From: Rhodospirillum sp.
Lineage (GTDB): Bacteria; Pseudomonadota; Alphaproteobacteria; Rhodospirillales; Rhodospirillaceae
Assembly (NCBI GenBank): GCA_021741145.1
Contig: JAIOYK010000052.1
Location: 1-42,326 of the forward strand
Direction: 5' to 3'
DNA: 42,326 nucleotides
Shown here: in pieces, positions 23,823 to 32,489 of the stretch
How the letters are laid out: every line of letters starts with the position of its first letter
Position numbering within the stretch: position 1 is the stretch's first letter
Program-made: the position numbers and the translations under genes
Notes under the pieces: model-generated
What the model was told of the DNA's origin: nothing
What the model saw: only the letters and a program-made list of their open reading frames with translations
Databases searched by the model: none

Positions 23823-24407
23823 ATGGAACTCCGACCGATGATGCAGCCCGAACGGTCATCCGCGACGGAGGAAACGGACCGTTTCCAATCCGTCCGAAAC
23901 GCCCTTTTCACCGTCACCCGCGTGGCTGATCTGATGGCCCTCCTAATCGTGCTCTCCACCCTGACATTCATGTTCGGGGCCTTGCTGGTCAATGTGATTC
24001 TCCGCTACGCGTTTAACGGAGGCATCACCTGGGCCTATGAGATCCACGCTATCCTGTTGCCTTGGATGGTCGCCGGAGGCGCCACGATGGCTGCGGCCCG
24101 GGGCCGCAACATCGCCGTGGAACTGTTGGTCGATATGCTGCCTGATGGGGGGCGGCGGGTAATGTCGATCCTGGTCCATGGACTCATCGTTATCATGGCC
24201 GTCTCGGTCATCGACTCCTCCTTTCCCATTATCAAGGCCGCCAAGTTTTCCCGATTGGCGGAAACGGGCATTCCCCAGATGTACGGCTATCTGAGCCTGC
24301 TCTACGCCTTCGGAATGATCGCCCTTCTGGCGGCCCTGGACGCCATACGCCTGGCCCTTGGTGACCCCATGGAAATCGCCGACCCAACCCAAACGAATTA
24401 TAGCTAG
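23823..24407 (+). CDS. dctQ: TRAP transporter small permease (DctQ)
   Basis: A 194-residue membrane protein with four hydrophobic segments (about 38-62, 76-95, 115-135 and 158-180). The DctQ signature around LPWMVAGGATMAAARGRNIAVELL is present. It pairs with DctM to form the transport unit. The start at 23823 has little ribosome-binding support; an ATG at 23838 is possible. dctM starts 11 bases after its stop. Confidence 0.9.
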   Translation: MELRPMMQPERSSATEETDRFQSVRNALFTVTRVADLMALLIVLSTLTFMFGALLVNVILRYAFNGGITWAYEIHAILLPWMVAGGATMAAARGRNIAVELLVDMLPDGGRRVMSILVHGLIVIMAVSVIDSSFPIIKAAKFSRLAETGIPQMYGYLSLLYAFGMIALLAALDAIRLALGDPMEIADPTQTNYS

Positions 24408-24418
24408 GAGCGGAGTCC

Positions 24419-25675
24419 ATGGTCCTCCTGTTAATTTGGATTTTTCCGCTGTTGCTGCTCTGTTCGGTGCCAGTGGCCTACGCGATGATCGCCGCTTCGG
24501 GCATTGTTTTGCTCGTCGAGCACCAGCCAATGGCCGTCATCGCCCAGCGGCTCTACAGCCCCACTCAAAGCTTCCCCATGCTCGCGATCCCCTTTTTCAT
24601 CCTGGCTGGCAGCCTGATGATGAGTGGCCGTTTCGGTGAACACTTGGTCAATTTCGCCAAACTCATGGTCGGACGCTTCCGGGGGGGAATGGGCCATGTG
24701 AGTATCGTCGGCTCGGTGATGTTCGGCGGTGTCTCGGGCTCTGCGGTCGCGGACGCCTCGGCTCTCGGCAATGCCTTGATCCCAGTGCAGATAAAGGAAG
24801 GCTATCCCGGCGGGTTCGCCGCAGCCATCAACTCCAGCTCCTCGACCATTTCCGTGCTGATCCCGCCGTCGATCCCGCTGATCCTCTACGGCTTGGTGTC
24901 GGAAACCTCCATCATCGACCTGTTCCTCGCCGGAATCCTGCCCGGTGTGATGTTGGGCGTTGGCATGCTGGCTGCCTGCTATATATCGGCGCGAATGCGC
25001 GATCTGCCCGCGTCCAAGGTCGAAGGGGGATGGGCAGCCTGGAAGGCCCAGGCTCTCCCCGCCCTACCCGCGTTGTTCATGCCCGTTTTCGTGGTCGGCA
25101 CCCTGCGTTTCGGCGTCGCCACGCCGACGGAAGTCAGCGTCATGGCTGTCGCCTATGCCCTGCTGGTGGGCTTCCTGGTCTACCGGGATCTGACCTTTAA
25201 GATCATTCTGAACGCCATCGTCGAGACCGGCATCATGACCGGCGCGGTCCTGGTGATCATCATGGCCTCCTCGGTCATCCAATGGATCCTCACCCGCGAA
25301 CAGGCCCCTCAATTGTTGGCCCAATGGATCACCGGGTCCCTTCATGAGCCCTGGATGGTCATCGCCGCACTCAACCTAATCATGATCCTGGTGGGTATGT
25401 TTCTCGACCTGCCCGCGGCGGTTCTCCTGCTCGGTCCCCTTTTCGTGGGCATCGCCTCGGCCATCGGCCTGGATCCGGTGCAACTGGGCCTGATGATGGT
25501 GGTCAATCTGGCCATCGGGCTCTACACCCCACCAGTGGGTACGACGCTGTTCATTTCCTCGACCATCGCCAAGGTCCCCATTGGAGAGACAGTCAAGGAA
25601 CTGGCACCGTTCTATCTGGTCGCCTTCGTCGTGCTCATGGCCATCAGCTACATCCCGGCACTGACCATCCACTAA
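24419..25675 (+). CDS. dctM: TRAP transporter large permease (DctM)
   Basis: A 418-residue multispanning permease with about twelve hydrophobic segments. The DctM motifs are clear: SPTQSFPMLAIPFFILAGSLMM, GGVSGSAVADASALG, INSSSSTISVLIPPSIPLILYG, and GVATPTEVSVMAVAYAL. It moves substrate with sodium symport in characterised members. AGGAG lies 8 bases before the start. It ends the TRAP operon, 27 bases from the end of the convergent LysR gene; no strong terminator is evident between them. Confidence 0.95.
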   Translation: MVLLLIWIFPLLLLCSVPVAYAMIAASGIVLLVEHQPMAVIAQRLYSPTQSFPMLAIPFFILAGSLMMSGRFGEHLVNFAKLMVGRFRGGMGHVSIVGSVMFGGVSGSAVADASALGNALIPVQIKEGYPGGFAAAINSSSSTISVLIPPSIPLILYGLVSETSIIDLFLAGILPGVMLGVGMLAACYISARMRDLPASKVEGGWAAWKAQALPALPALFMPVFVVGTLRFGVATPTEVSVMAVAYALLVGFLVYRDLTFKIILNAIVETGIMTGAVLVIIMASSVIQWILTREQAPQLLAQWITGSLHEPWMVIAALNLIMILVGMFLDLPAAVLLLGPLFVGIASAIGLDPVQLGLMMVVNLAIGLYTPPVGTTLFISSTIAKVPIGETVKELAPFYLVAFVVLMAISYIPALTIH

Positions 25676-25702
25676 ACCCAGCGGAACCAGAACCTCCCCG
25701 GT

Positions 25703-26725
25703 TCACGGACCACCCGCAGCGCCGCCTCTCTCAGGGGTCGATCCAAGCAGATCATCCTGGGAGAGATTGCCCAGATGGGTCACCGAACATCCAAAGGATT
25801 GAAGAAGATGCAGGGCGGCCTCGTCATGGACCGCGGCCTGTTGGCGGAGCCATGTGCTGAACAGCTGCACGATGCGGCGATTTTGGTGGCGGCTTGGGCT
25901 CACGATCCAATAGGCGGGAAAGCGGAGAATCTCGAAGCTGGGCGAAAACGGCACCAGGGCACCACCGGACAATTCCTGATAGGCCAAGGTTACCGATTCC
26001 AGCACAACCCCCACATCCCGCATGGCCATCTGGATCGCCATGGAGGAGCGATCAAAGCGCAGACCCAGGGCTCCATCGCCCACGGGAATCCGGTTCCGGG
26101 CCAGCCAGAAATCCCACCGGTACAGGGTTTTGATACTGTCGATCAGCCGGGCTTCCGCCAGCAACTCCTGGGGCGGAAGACGTCCGACCCGGTCATGCAG
26201 ATCCCGCAGGTATTTGGGGCTACACATCGGAACAACATAGTCGTTGAGGATTGGCTCCAGGTACAGGCCCGACCAATTGCCCGCGCCGTACCGCAAGTCC
26301 ATATCGACCACTTCCCGCTCGAAATCCGTCGGGTCCGGCTGGGCATCGACCCTCAGGTCCCAGGTGTCATGGGTCTGGATGAAATCGGCGAGCCGGGGAC
26401 CGAGCCACCGGACGCCGAAACTGGGACTCACTCGCAAAATCAGCTGTCGATTCTCCCGGCGGCGCGCCACCACCTGACGGGCCTCACGAATCATGCGGAA
26501 GGCAACGGAAGAGGTCTGGTAGAGGCGCTCCCCCTCCTGGGTCAGGCTCAATTGGCGCTTTTCCCGACGGAACAGGCGGACCCCAAACTGCTCTTCGAGC
26601 AATCGGATCTGCTGGCTGACGGCGGAGGCGGAGATACCCAATTCCCCCGCGGCCTTGGAAACCCGTCCCAGCCGGGCCACAGCCTCGAAGTAGAGCATTC
26701 CGTTCAGATTCAGGTCGTTCTTCAT
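25703..26725 (-). CDS. LysR-family transcriptional regulator (GcvA-like)
   Basis: A 340-residue regulator. The N-terminal helix-turn-helix (about 10-55, SKAAGELGISASAVSQQIRLLEE) is of the GcvA type, and the effector domain follows from about 92. The C-terminal tail of about 30 residues beyond the domain is unusual and Gly-rich. A GGAAGGA ribosome-binding site precedes the ATG. It is divergent from the full-length transketolase gene across a 110-base gap and convergent with dctM, so it probably controls the transketolase, the TRAP operon or both. Confidence 0.9.
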   Translation of the reverse strand: MKNDLNLNGMLYFEAVARLGRVSKAAGELGISASAVSQQIRLLEEQFGVRLFRREKRQLSLTQEGERLYQTSSVAFRMIREARQVVARRRENRQLILRVSPSFGVRWLGPRLADFIQTHDTWDLRVDAQPDPTDFEREVVDMDLRYGAGNWSGLYLEPILNDYVVPMCSPKYLRDLHDRVGRLPPQELLAEARLIDSIKTLYRWDFWLARNRIPVGDGALGLRFDRSSMAIQMAMRDVGVVLESVTLAYQELSGGALVPFSPSFEILRFPAYWIVSPSRHQNRRIVQLFSTWLRQQAAVHDEAALHLLQSFGCSVTHLGNLSQDDLLGSTPERGGAAGGP

Positions 26726-26835
26726 GGGTCCTTCCCGTCCAACCCCTGCTTACCACGGGCGAAGGAAGGCTCATAGCCATGGCGCCCCCAGCTCAAACAT
26801 TTCTCTTCCACCCCCCCCCTGTCGGAGATCGCGAC

Positions 26836-28875
26836 ATGTCCACCCAAACCCCTTCACCGGACCTTATGCGCCGGATGGCCGACGCCATCCGCTTCCTCGC
26901 CATGGACGCCATAGAGCGCGCTGGGGAGGGCCATCCTGGCACCCCTTTGGGGGCCGCCGACACAGCCACCGCCCTTTTCACCCGACATGTAAAATTCAAT
27001 CCCCTCGACCCCCGTTGGCCGGACCGGGACCGCTTCGTGCAGTCCAACGGACATGGCTCCATGTTGATTTATTCCCTGCTCCATTTGACCGGCTACCCGG
27101 GCATGACCCTGGACCAGTTGAAGTCCTTCCGGGTCCTCGGGTCCCATTGCGCCGGACACCCGGAAATCGACCAGGATCTCGGGATCGAGGTGACCACCGG
27201 TGTGCTCGGTCAGGGAATCGCCAATGCCGCGGGCATGGCCCTGGCCGAAGCCCTGCTCAACGCCCGCTTCGGGGACGCTATCGTTGACCATTACACCTAC
27301 GCGATGGTGGGGGATGGTTGCCTTCAGGAGGGCGTGGGCCAGGAAGTCATTTCCCTGGCTGGACACCTGCGTCTGGGCAAGCTGATCGTCCTGTGGGACG
27401 ACAACCAGATGACCGATGACGGGGACACGCGTCTGGCTCTGTCCGACGACATTCCCGGACGCTTCCGGGTCAGCAACTGGCATGTCCAGGAAGTCGATGG
27501 CCACGACCCCGAGCAAGTCTCCGCGGCGCTTTCCCTGGCCAAGACCGATCTCCGACCCTCGCTGATCGCCTGCCGCACCCGCATCGGCGAGGGCATCCCC
27601 CGGGTCCAGGGCCAGCGCGCGGCCCACGGAGGCAGGGTTTTCGCCGACGATACCCAAGCGGCCCGAACGGCCCTGAACTGGCCCCACGGCCCCTTCGAAG
27701 TCCCCGACGATTTGAGAAACGCATGGTTGGACGCTGGCCGCCGGAGCCAGGGCGAATACGACGCCTGGGTGGCACGGGTCGAAGCCATGGCCCCAGAGGA
27801 CCGGGCCGAGTTCGAACGCCTGCGAGCGGGACACCTTCCGGAGAGCTGGACCCGGGTGATCGAGGACCACAAGCGAACATACCTCAGCGATCCCCCCACC
27901 GATTTCGCTTACAAAACCTCCGGTGAATTGATCGAGGCCCTGGCGGGCGCGATTCCCGAATTGCTGTCCGGCGCGCCAGACCTGGAAGGCGCCACCCTGC
28001 ACAAGCGGAGTCTGGAGGCCTTCACCGCCACCAACCGAAGCGGCCGTTATGTTCATTATGGCATTCGCGAGCACGTGATGGGGGCCATGCTCAACGGTAT
28101 CGCCGCCCATGGGGGTGTGATCCCCTGCGGCATCACGTACTTGGTGTTTTCCGACTACGAACGACCGGCTATCCGCATGGCGGCCCTGATGAAGCTGCCG
28201 GTAAAGTTCATCTTCAGTCATGACTCCATCGGCATCGGCACCAATGGCCCCACCCACCAACCCGTGGAATTTTTCGCGTCGCTTCGGGCCATCCCTCGCC
28301 TGTATGTCTTTCGCCCCGCGGACGCCGTTGAGCTGGCGGAATGCTGGGAACTCACCGTGGAACGCCGGGATGGGCCCTGCGCCTTGGCCTTCCCCCGGAT
28401 GGCCCTGACCCCGGTTCGGGAGGCCCATGAGGAGGAAAATCTCTGTCGCAGAGGCGCCTATGTGCTCAAGGAGGCGGAGGGAGGGCCGAGAAAAGTCACC
28501 CTCCTCGCGACCGGATCGGAAGTGGCGGTGGCCCTGAAGGCCCGCTCCATTCTCCAGGCGGAAGGGACCCCCACCGCCGTCGTGTCCATGCCCTGTCTGG
28601 AGCTCTTCGAACAACAGGACAAGGCCTACCGGGACTCTGTCGTCAACCAATCCACGGTTCGGGTCGCCGTGGAAGCGGCCATACGCCAGGGGTGGGACTA
28701 TTACGTCGGCGAAAACGGTGGTTTCGTTGGCATGGACGATTTCGGGGCGTCGGGACCCCCGGAAGCCCTGTTCGAGCATTTCGGGATCACGCCCAACCAT
28801 GTCGCCGCCGAGGCGCGCTCCCGTCTGAAGGTTTCCCTGAACCGCCCCGGGATTGTCGGAGACTCCATAGCTTGA
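26836..28875 (+). CDS. tkt: Transketolase (full length)
   Basis: A 679-residue single-chain transketolase, TPP-dependent, exchanging two-carbon ketol units between sugar phosphates. Unlike the split pair it keeps the histidines of the canonical enzyme: His33 in GEGHPG, His73 in SNGHGSM, His108 in AGHPE, and the one in GPTHQPVEFF. The TPP motif GDGCLQEG starts at 159, with DDN about 28 residues later. The frame extends to 26779, but MSTQTPSPDLMRRM at 26836 with GGAG 8 bases upstream matches the family start. An insertion-sequence relic begins 12 bases after the stop. Confidence 0.93.
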   Translation: MSTQTPSPDLMRRMADAIRFLAMDAIERAGEGHPGTPLGAADTATALFTRHVKFNPLDPRWPDRDRFVQSNGHGSMLIYSLLHLTGYPGMTLDQLKSFRVLGSHCAGHPEIDQDLGIEVTTGVLGQGIANAAGMALAEALLNARFGDAIVDHYTYAMVGDGCLQEGVGQEVISLAGHLRLGKLIVLWDDNQMTDDGDTRLALSDDIPGRFRVSNWHVQEVDGHDPEQVSAALSLAKTDLRPSLIACRTRIGEGIPRVQGQRAAHGGRVFADDTQAARTALNWPHGPFEVPDDLRNAWLDAGRRSQGEYDAWVARVEAMAPEDRAEFERLRAGHLPESWTRVIEDHKRTYLSDPPTDFAYKTSGELIEALAGAIPELLSGAPDLEGATLHKRSLEAFTATNRSGRYVHYGIREHVMGAMLNGIAAHGGVIPCGITYLVFSDYERPAIRMAALMKLPVKFIFSHDSIGIGTNGPTHQPVEFFASLRAIPRLYVFRPADAVELAECWELTVERRDGPCALAFPRMALTPVREAHEEENLCRRGAYVLKEAEGGPRKVTLLATGSEVAVALKARSILQAEGTPTAVVSMPCLELFEQQDKAYRDSVVNQSTVRVAVEAAIRQGWDYYVGENGGFVGMDDFGASGPPEALFEHFGITPNHVAAEARSRLKVSLNRPGIVGDSIA

Positions 28876-28887
28876 GAGGATGGAGCC

Positions 28888-29255
28888 ATGAGCAAGTGAG
28901 CTGGACCTTCGACGAGGTATTCTCCTGAAGTCCGCGAACGAGCGGTACGGATCGTATTGGATCACGCGGGCGACTCAAGTGGGTTCGGTGGGGAGTGACG
29001 GCGACAGTTACGATAACGCCTTGGCCGAGACCACCAACGGACTCTACAAAGCCGAGGTTCTCCACTGGAAAGGACTCTGGAAAAATCTGGAAGACGTGGA
29101 ATTCGCCACTCTCGAATGGTTGGATTGGTTCAATATTCGCCGCTTGCTTTCCTCGATTGGGAATATCCTTCCCGCCGAGGCTGCAGCACGCTTCCATCAG
29201 GCCGTGAGGGAGACCTCTCTGGCCGCATAGGACTCACGCTTCAATACCTCCCGCA
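28888..29255 (+). pseudogene. IS3-family element relic with large internal deletion
   Basis: From 28918 the bases encode the start of an IS3 orfA (YSPEVRERAVRIVLDHAGD); an in-frame stop lies between it and the ATG at 28888. Near 28977 the sequence jumps to the end of orfB: DGDSYDNALAETTNGLYKAE, then EFATLEWLDWFNIRRLLSSI and an end at 29230. Roughly 900 bases of a normal element are missing. The segment CCGGGGCGG near 29260 resembles an IS3-type right end, but the left repeat was not found. It abuts the transketolase gene. Confidence 0.85.
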
Positions 29256-29357
29256 ATTCCGGGGCGGCTCACGAACGAACGACCGGACAGCCGCCCGGCA
29301 GGGTGCGGGCTCAAACATTTTATCCAAACCCGCAAACCGGGTGATCGACCGCCGCGA
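29256..29357. other. Spacer between IS relic and alpha/beta-hydrolase gene
   Basis: About 100 bases between the relic and the end of the minus-strand operon. No gene or convincing terminator was seen. Confidence 0.5.
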
Positions 29358-30200
29358 TCAGGCCTGTTCCAAGAACACATCCCGTGCGAAGCTGGCAAGC
29401 AAGGCATTGACCTTGCCAGAAGCTTCGACCTGAGGCATGTGGCCGGTCTTTTCAAGGCAATGGAGCCGGGCGCCGGGAATGATTTCGGCGGTATACTCGC
29501 CGCATTTGGGCAGACTGAGGCGGTCTTCTTCTCCGTGAATAACGAGAACTGGCGGTTTCAGACCCCGCATCAGGGCATCGTGGTCCATCGGCCGGCCGAG
29601 GATGCCTTTCAGCACATCGGGTGCCGTCATGTTGTTATAGGCCAGCATCTCGCTCAGGTCGGTGTCGGAGGGTGGGTTCGAAAAGCAGAGTCGGACAAAC
29701 GCATGGCGCGCCGCGATGTTTTCCGCCATGTCTTCCGATACGGTCGCGCCGAGAACCTTCACGCATTCTTCGCTGATATGGCCGGGTGCCGTCTTGGTGT
29801 TGGCATCGATGAACACCAGCCCCGCGATTCGCGGATCGTTTCCATGGCGTTCGAGATGGTCCAGAATGACACGGCCGCCGAAGGACCAGCCCACCAGGAT
29901 AACCCTTTTCAACCCCGTCGCATCGAGGACAGCCGCGACGTCGCGGCTCCAGAGATCGCCGTTGCCATAGTACTCGGCACCGACCGGCTTCGATGAGAAG
30001 CCATGTCCTCGGAGATCGAAGGCGACGGATTTCCATGGAACCAGCTCCGGTGAGGATAGTTGATATTTCCAACTCAAAGCCGATTGTAGGATGCCGTGCA
30101 GGAACAGGAAGCCGGTGTCTCCCCGCGAGCCTGTGAGTGTCACGGCAAGACTGACGGAGTCATCCGACACCACCCGATGGAATTCCAGTTCGGTGTTCAT
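29358..30200 (-). CDS. Alpha/beta-fold hydrolase
   Basis: A 280-residue alpha/beta hydrolase. FLFLHGILQS (31-40) gives the oxyanion loop. GWSFGG carries the nucleophile Ser106. The acid is the Asp in HGEEDRL and the base is the His in KTGHMPQVE near the C-terminus. It would cleave an ester, lactone or C-C bond in the cytoplasm. The ATG at 30200 has GGAG 9 bases upstream; a GTG at 30227, overlapping the preceding stop by 4 bases, is an alternative coupled start. It is the last gene of the operon SMP-30, TrpE-like, aldo/keto reductase, hydrolase. Confidence 0.87.
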   Translation of the reverse strand: MNTELEFHRVVSDDSVSLAVTLTGSRGDTGFLFLHGILQSALSWKYQLSSPELVPWKSVAFDLRGHGFSSKPVGAEYYGNGDLWSRDVAAVLDATGLKRVILVGWSFGGRVILDHLERHGNDPRIAGLVFIDANTKTAPGHISEECVKVLGATVSEDMAENIAARHAFVRLCFSNPPSDTDLSEMLAYNNMTAPDVLKGILGRPMDHDALMRGLKPPVLVIHGEEDRLSLPKCGEYTAEIIPGARLHCLEKTGHMPQVEASGKVNALLASFARDVFLEQA

Positions 30201-30223
30201 CAATCGGTTCTCCATTGACGGGT

Positions 30224-31153
30224 TCACAGCCGTTCCAACTCGTCCCAGAGGGCTTCGGGGATATCGAGGTCGAGCAGCGTTTCATTCTGGCGAAACTCTT
30301 CCACCGAGCCGTGCCCGACGAGCAGTGAGGCAATCCGATGCCGTCTGCCCGGATACCGCAGCGCCGCGGCGACCAACGGAACGTCGAACCGTTGGCAAGC
30401 GGCCTCCATCGCCACAACACGCCGAACGATCTCCGGCGACGCCGGGGCATAATTGTACCGGGCGCCGGCGATCGCGCCGGTGGCGAGAATACCCGAGTTG
30501 AGCGGCGAGGCGACGATGACCGGTACGCTCCGTTCCGCGCAATGGTCAAACAACGGATCGGAAAACCGGTCCAGTAGCGTGGCGCCGCCGGCGAGCAGGA
30601 CGATGTCGAGATCCGCGATCCGCACCACCTCGAGGCACGCCTCCCAGCGCATCGACGCGATCCCGACGACGCCAACGATCCCCTGACGCTGGAGGTCCCG
30701 CAGGGCTGGCACCGCACCAGCCATAGCTTCATCCAGACGAGCGGCGTAATCCTGACCGTGTTGTTTTTCATCCAGATCGTGGAGGAAAACCATGTCGAGC
30801 CGGTCACACCCCAGCCGCGCGAGGCTCGTTTCGATCGATCGTAGGGTGCCCTCCCGGGTATAGTCGAACCACGACGGGATAACACCGCGACCGGTTCCCG
30901 CTGACGCCGGGTACCGGCCGGTCTTGGTGGACAGGATATAACTATCGCGCGCAATGCCTGTTAGTGCCTCGCCGAGGCGTGCTTCGCTCTCTCCGTTGGC
31001 GTAGAGCGGCGCGGTATCGAGATAGCAATTTTTCTCCGTGGTCGCGGCGGCCACCAGGCGACGGAAATCCTCCTGGGCCGCGCCAAGGGCCACTGTTCCG
31101 CAGCCTATGCCAAGGCGAGGCAGGGTCGGAACGGTGTTCGATATCGGTGTCAT
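30224..31153 (-). CDS. Aldo/keto reductase
   Basis: A 309-residue AKR-superfamily oxidoreductase. The catalytic tetrad is visible: Asp46 and Tyr51 in LDTAPLY, Lys77 in STKTGR and His125 in VFLHDLD. It resembles the aldose 1-dehydrogenase/pyridoxal 4-dehydrogenase branch, which oxidises sugar hemiacetals or aldehydes to lactones with NAD(P)+. That fits a lactonase encoded in the same operon. MTPISNTVP at 31153 overlaps the previous stop by 4 bases (ATGA) and has GGAG upstream, so it is preferred over the longer frame from 31198. Confidence 0.9.
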   Translation of the reverse strand: MTPISNTVPTLPRLGIGCGTVALGAAQEDFRRLVAAATTEKNCYLDTAPLYANGESEARLGEALTGIARDSYILSTKTGRYPASAGTGRGVIPSWFDYTREGTLRSIETSLARLGCDRLDMVFLHDLDEKQHGQDYAARLDEAMAGAVPALRDLQRQGIVGVVGIASMRWEACLEVVRIADLDIVLLAGGATLLDRFSDPLFDHCAERSVPVIVASPLNSGILATGAIAGARYNYAPASPEIVRRVVAMEAACQRFDVPLVAAALRYPGRRHRIASLLVGHGSVEEFRQNETLLDLDIPEALWDELERL

Positions 31154-32454
31154 GAGGGCTCCACGCAACGACGCAGCGCCAAGGTTTTCAGCACGCATTC
31201 ACGGTATTCTTCCTCGGGAATCGACGCCGGCACAACCTTCGCGCCCGCATGAACGGTCATGCCGGTCTCGGTCTGCCACATCGACCGCGTGAAAGCTGAC
31301 GCGTCGATCGAACCATCATAGCCGAAGAAGCCGATGGTTCCGGAGAAAGGCCCCCGTACAACGGTCTCGGAGGTGGCGATCAGGTCGAGCGCGGGTTGGC
31401 GGTGATGGCCGACGGCGGCTCCATGAGGTGACAGCGCGCGCACCAGATCAAGCCGGTCGATGCCCGGTGCCAGTCGTCCAGTGGCCGTGGCGAACAGATG
31501 GGCAAGATTAAAGAAACGGCGCTCTTCCATTTCCGAGTCGAATGTCAAACCGTCTTCATCGGTGAGCGGCTCCAGCGCTTCCCGAAGGGCGCCGACAACG
31601 ACATCATATTCGGCGATTTCCTTGGGTGACGGCATCCAGACGAAGCTCTCGTCTTCATAGGGGCGTGTCGCGCCGTCGGTCTCGGCGAAAAACCGACCGT
31701 TCGTCAGTCGGACCAGTCCCAGGGAGGTTGCTCCCCAGGCATCGAGAGACGGTGACCGGGCGAGGAACATGTAGCTCGACGGATTAATGGCGCGCAGGAC
31801 CCTGTAAGCCGCGAGCGGGTCACACCGCCGCCGCGAACGCATCTGCACCGAAAGGACCACGCCTTCGACCGGCTGCCCCGGTCCCATCCGCGCCTGCGCG
31901 GATCTCGCGAAGGCCGCGAAATCGGCCTCCGACGTGGTCGCGCTCCACTCCGGAGCAGGTGCTGGCAGGGCCTTGCCGGCCGGAACCTCCCCTAGTCCCT
32001 TCAAGGCGTCCCGTATCGTCTGAACCTCGACCTCGGAGGCGCCATCGACCTCCGCGGCAAGCCATGCACGACCGGCCCCGTGATCGATCGTCACCAGCAA
32101 CCCTGGCGTCAGGATTACCGCCTCCGGCGCGGCGTCGGCGCTCCTGGGCAGAGGCGGCCGTCCCGCCAGCAGACTATAGCCGATGAGGGCAAGCACGCCG
32201 CCGCCCGCTCCTGGGGGCGCATCCGAATGGATGCTCGCATCGTTTGCGATCCGTTGCCGAAGGGCGGAAAAGACCCCATCCGCAGGCGTTTGATGGAACT
32301 CGTCCCCGGTACCGTTAAATCCGATATGGGTCTGTACGGGCCTTCGCGTCCGCGGATCGAACCGCTCGAAGACGAAGTGGGGGTTGCATCCGGTCAGGCG
32401 CGCCACGGCATCCGCCGCGACCCCGTCGACAAGTTCGATTTCACTGCTGTTCAC
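31150..32454 (-). CDS. Divergent chorismate-binding (TrpE-like) protein of unknown function
   Basis: A 434-residue protein whose C-terminal half follows the anthranilate synthase component I fold: VEGVVLSVQMRSRRRCDPLAAYRVLRAINPSSYMF, then FNLAHLFATATGRL, GPFSGTIGFFGYDGSIDASAF and VHAGAKVVPASIPEEEYRE. Key blocks differ: GTRPRG is GATRPYED, EHxMLVDLxRND is EYDVVVGALREA, and GTxSGAPKVRAM is GAAVGHHRQPAL. The AHLF histidine and the late EEYRE/LK residues remain. A GTG at 32454 with GGAGGG 6 bases upstream decides the start over an earlier GTG (32481). No glutaminase or trp gene is nearby. It may be a diverged chorismate enzyme or a binding protein. Confidence 0.72.
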   Translation of the reverse strand: MNSSEIELVDGVAADAVARLTGCNPHFVFERFDPRTRRPVQTHIGFNGTGDEFHQTPADGVFSALRQRIANDASIHSDAPPGAGGGVLALIGYSLLAGRPPLPRSADAAPEAVILTPGLLVTIDHGAGRAWLAAEVDGASEVEVQTIRDALKGLGEVPAGKALPAPAPEWSATTSEADFAAFARSAQARMGPGQPVEGVVLSVQMRSRRRCDPLAAYRVLRAINPSSYMFLARSPSLDAWGATSLGLVRLTNGRFFAETDGATRPYEDESFVWMPSPKEIAEYDVVVGALREALEPLTDEDGLTFDSEMEERRFFNLAHLFATATGRLAPGIDRLDLVRALSPHGAAVGHHRQPALDLIATSETVVRGPFSGTIGFFGYDGSIDASAFTRSMWQTETGMTVHAGAKVVPASIPEEEYRECVLKTLALRRCVEPS

Positions 32455-32489
32455 TTTGAGCCCTCCATGCCCGCTTTCCACTCCCGGTC

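Noticed and set aside
26854-28965. A 703-residue minus-strand open frame opposite the full-length transketolase
   Set aside because: It mirrors the high-GC codon pattern of the transketolase gene, lacks a ribosome-binding site, and its translation is low-complexity and Gly/His-rich with no recognisable family.
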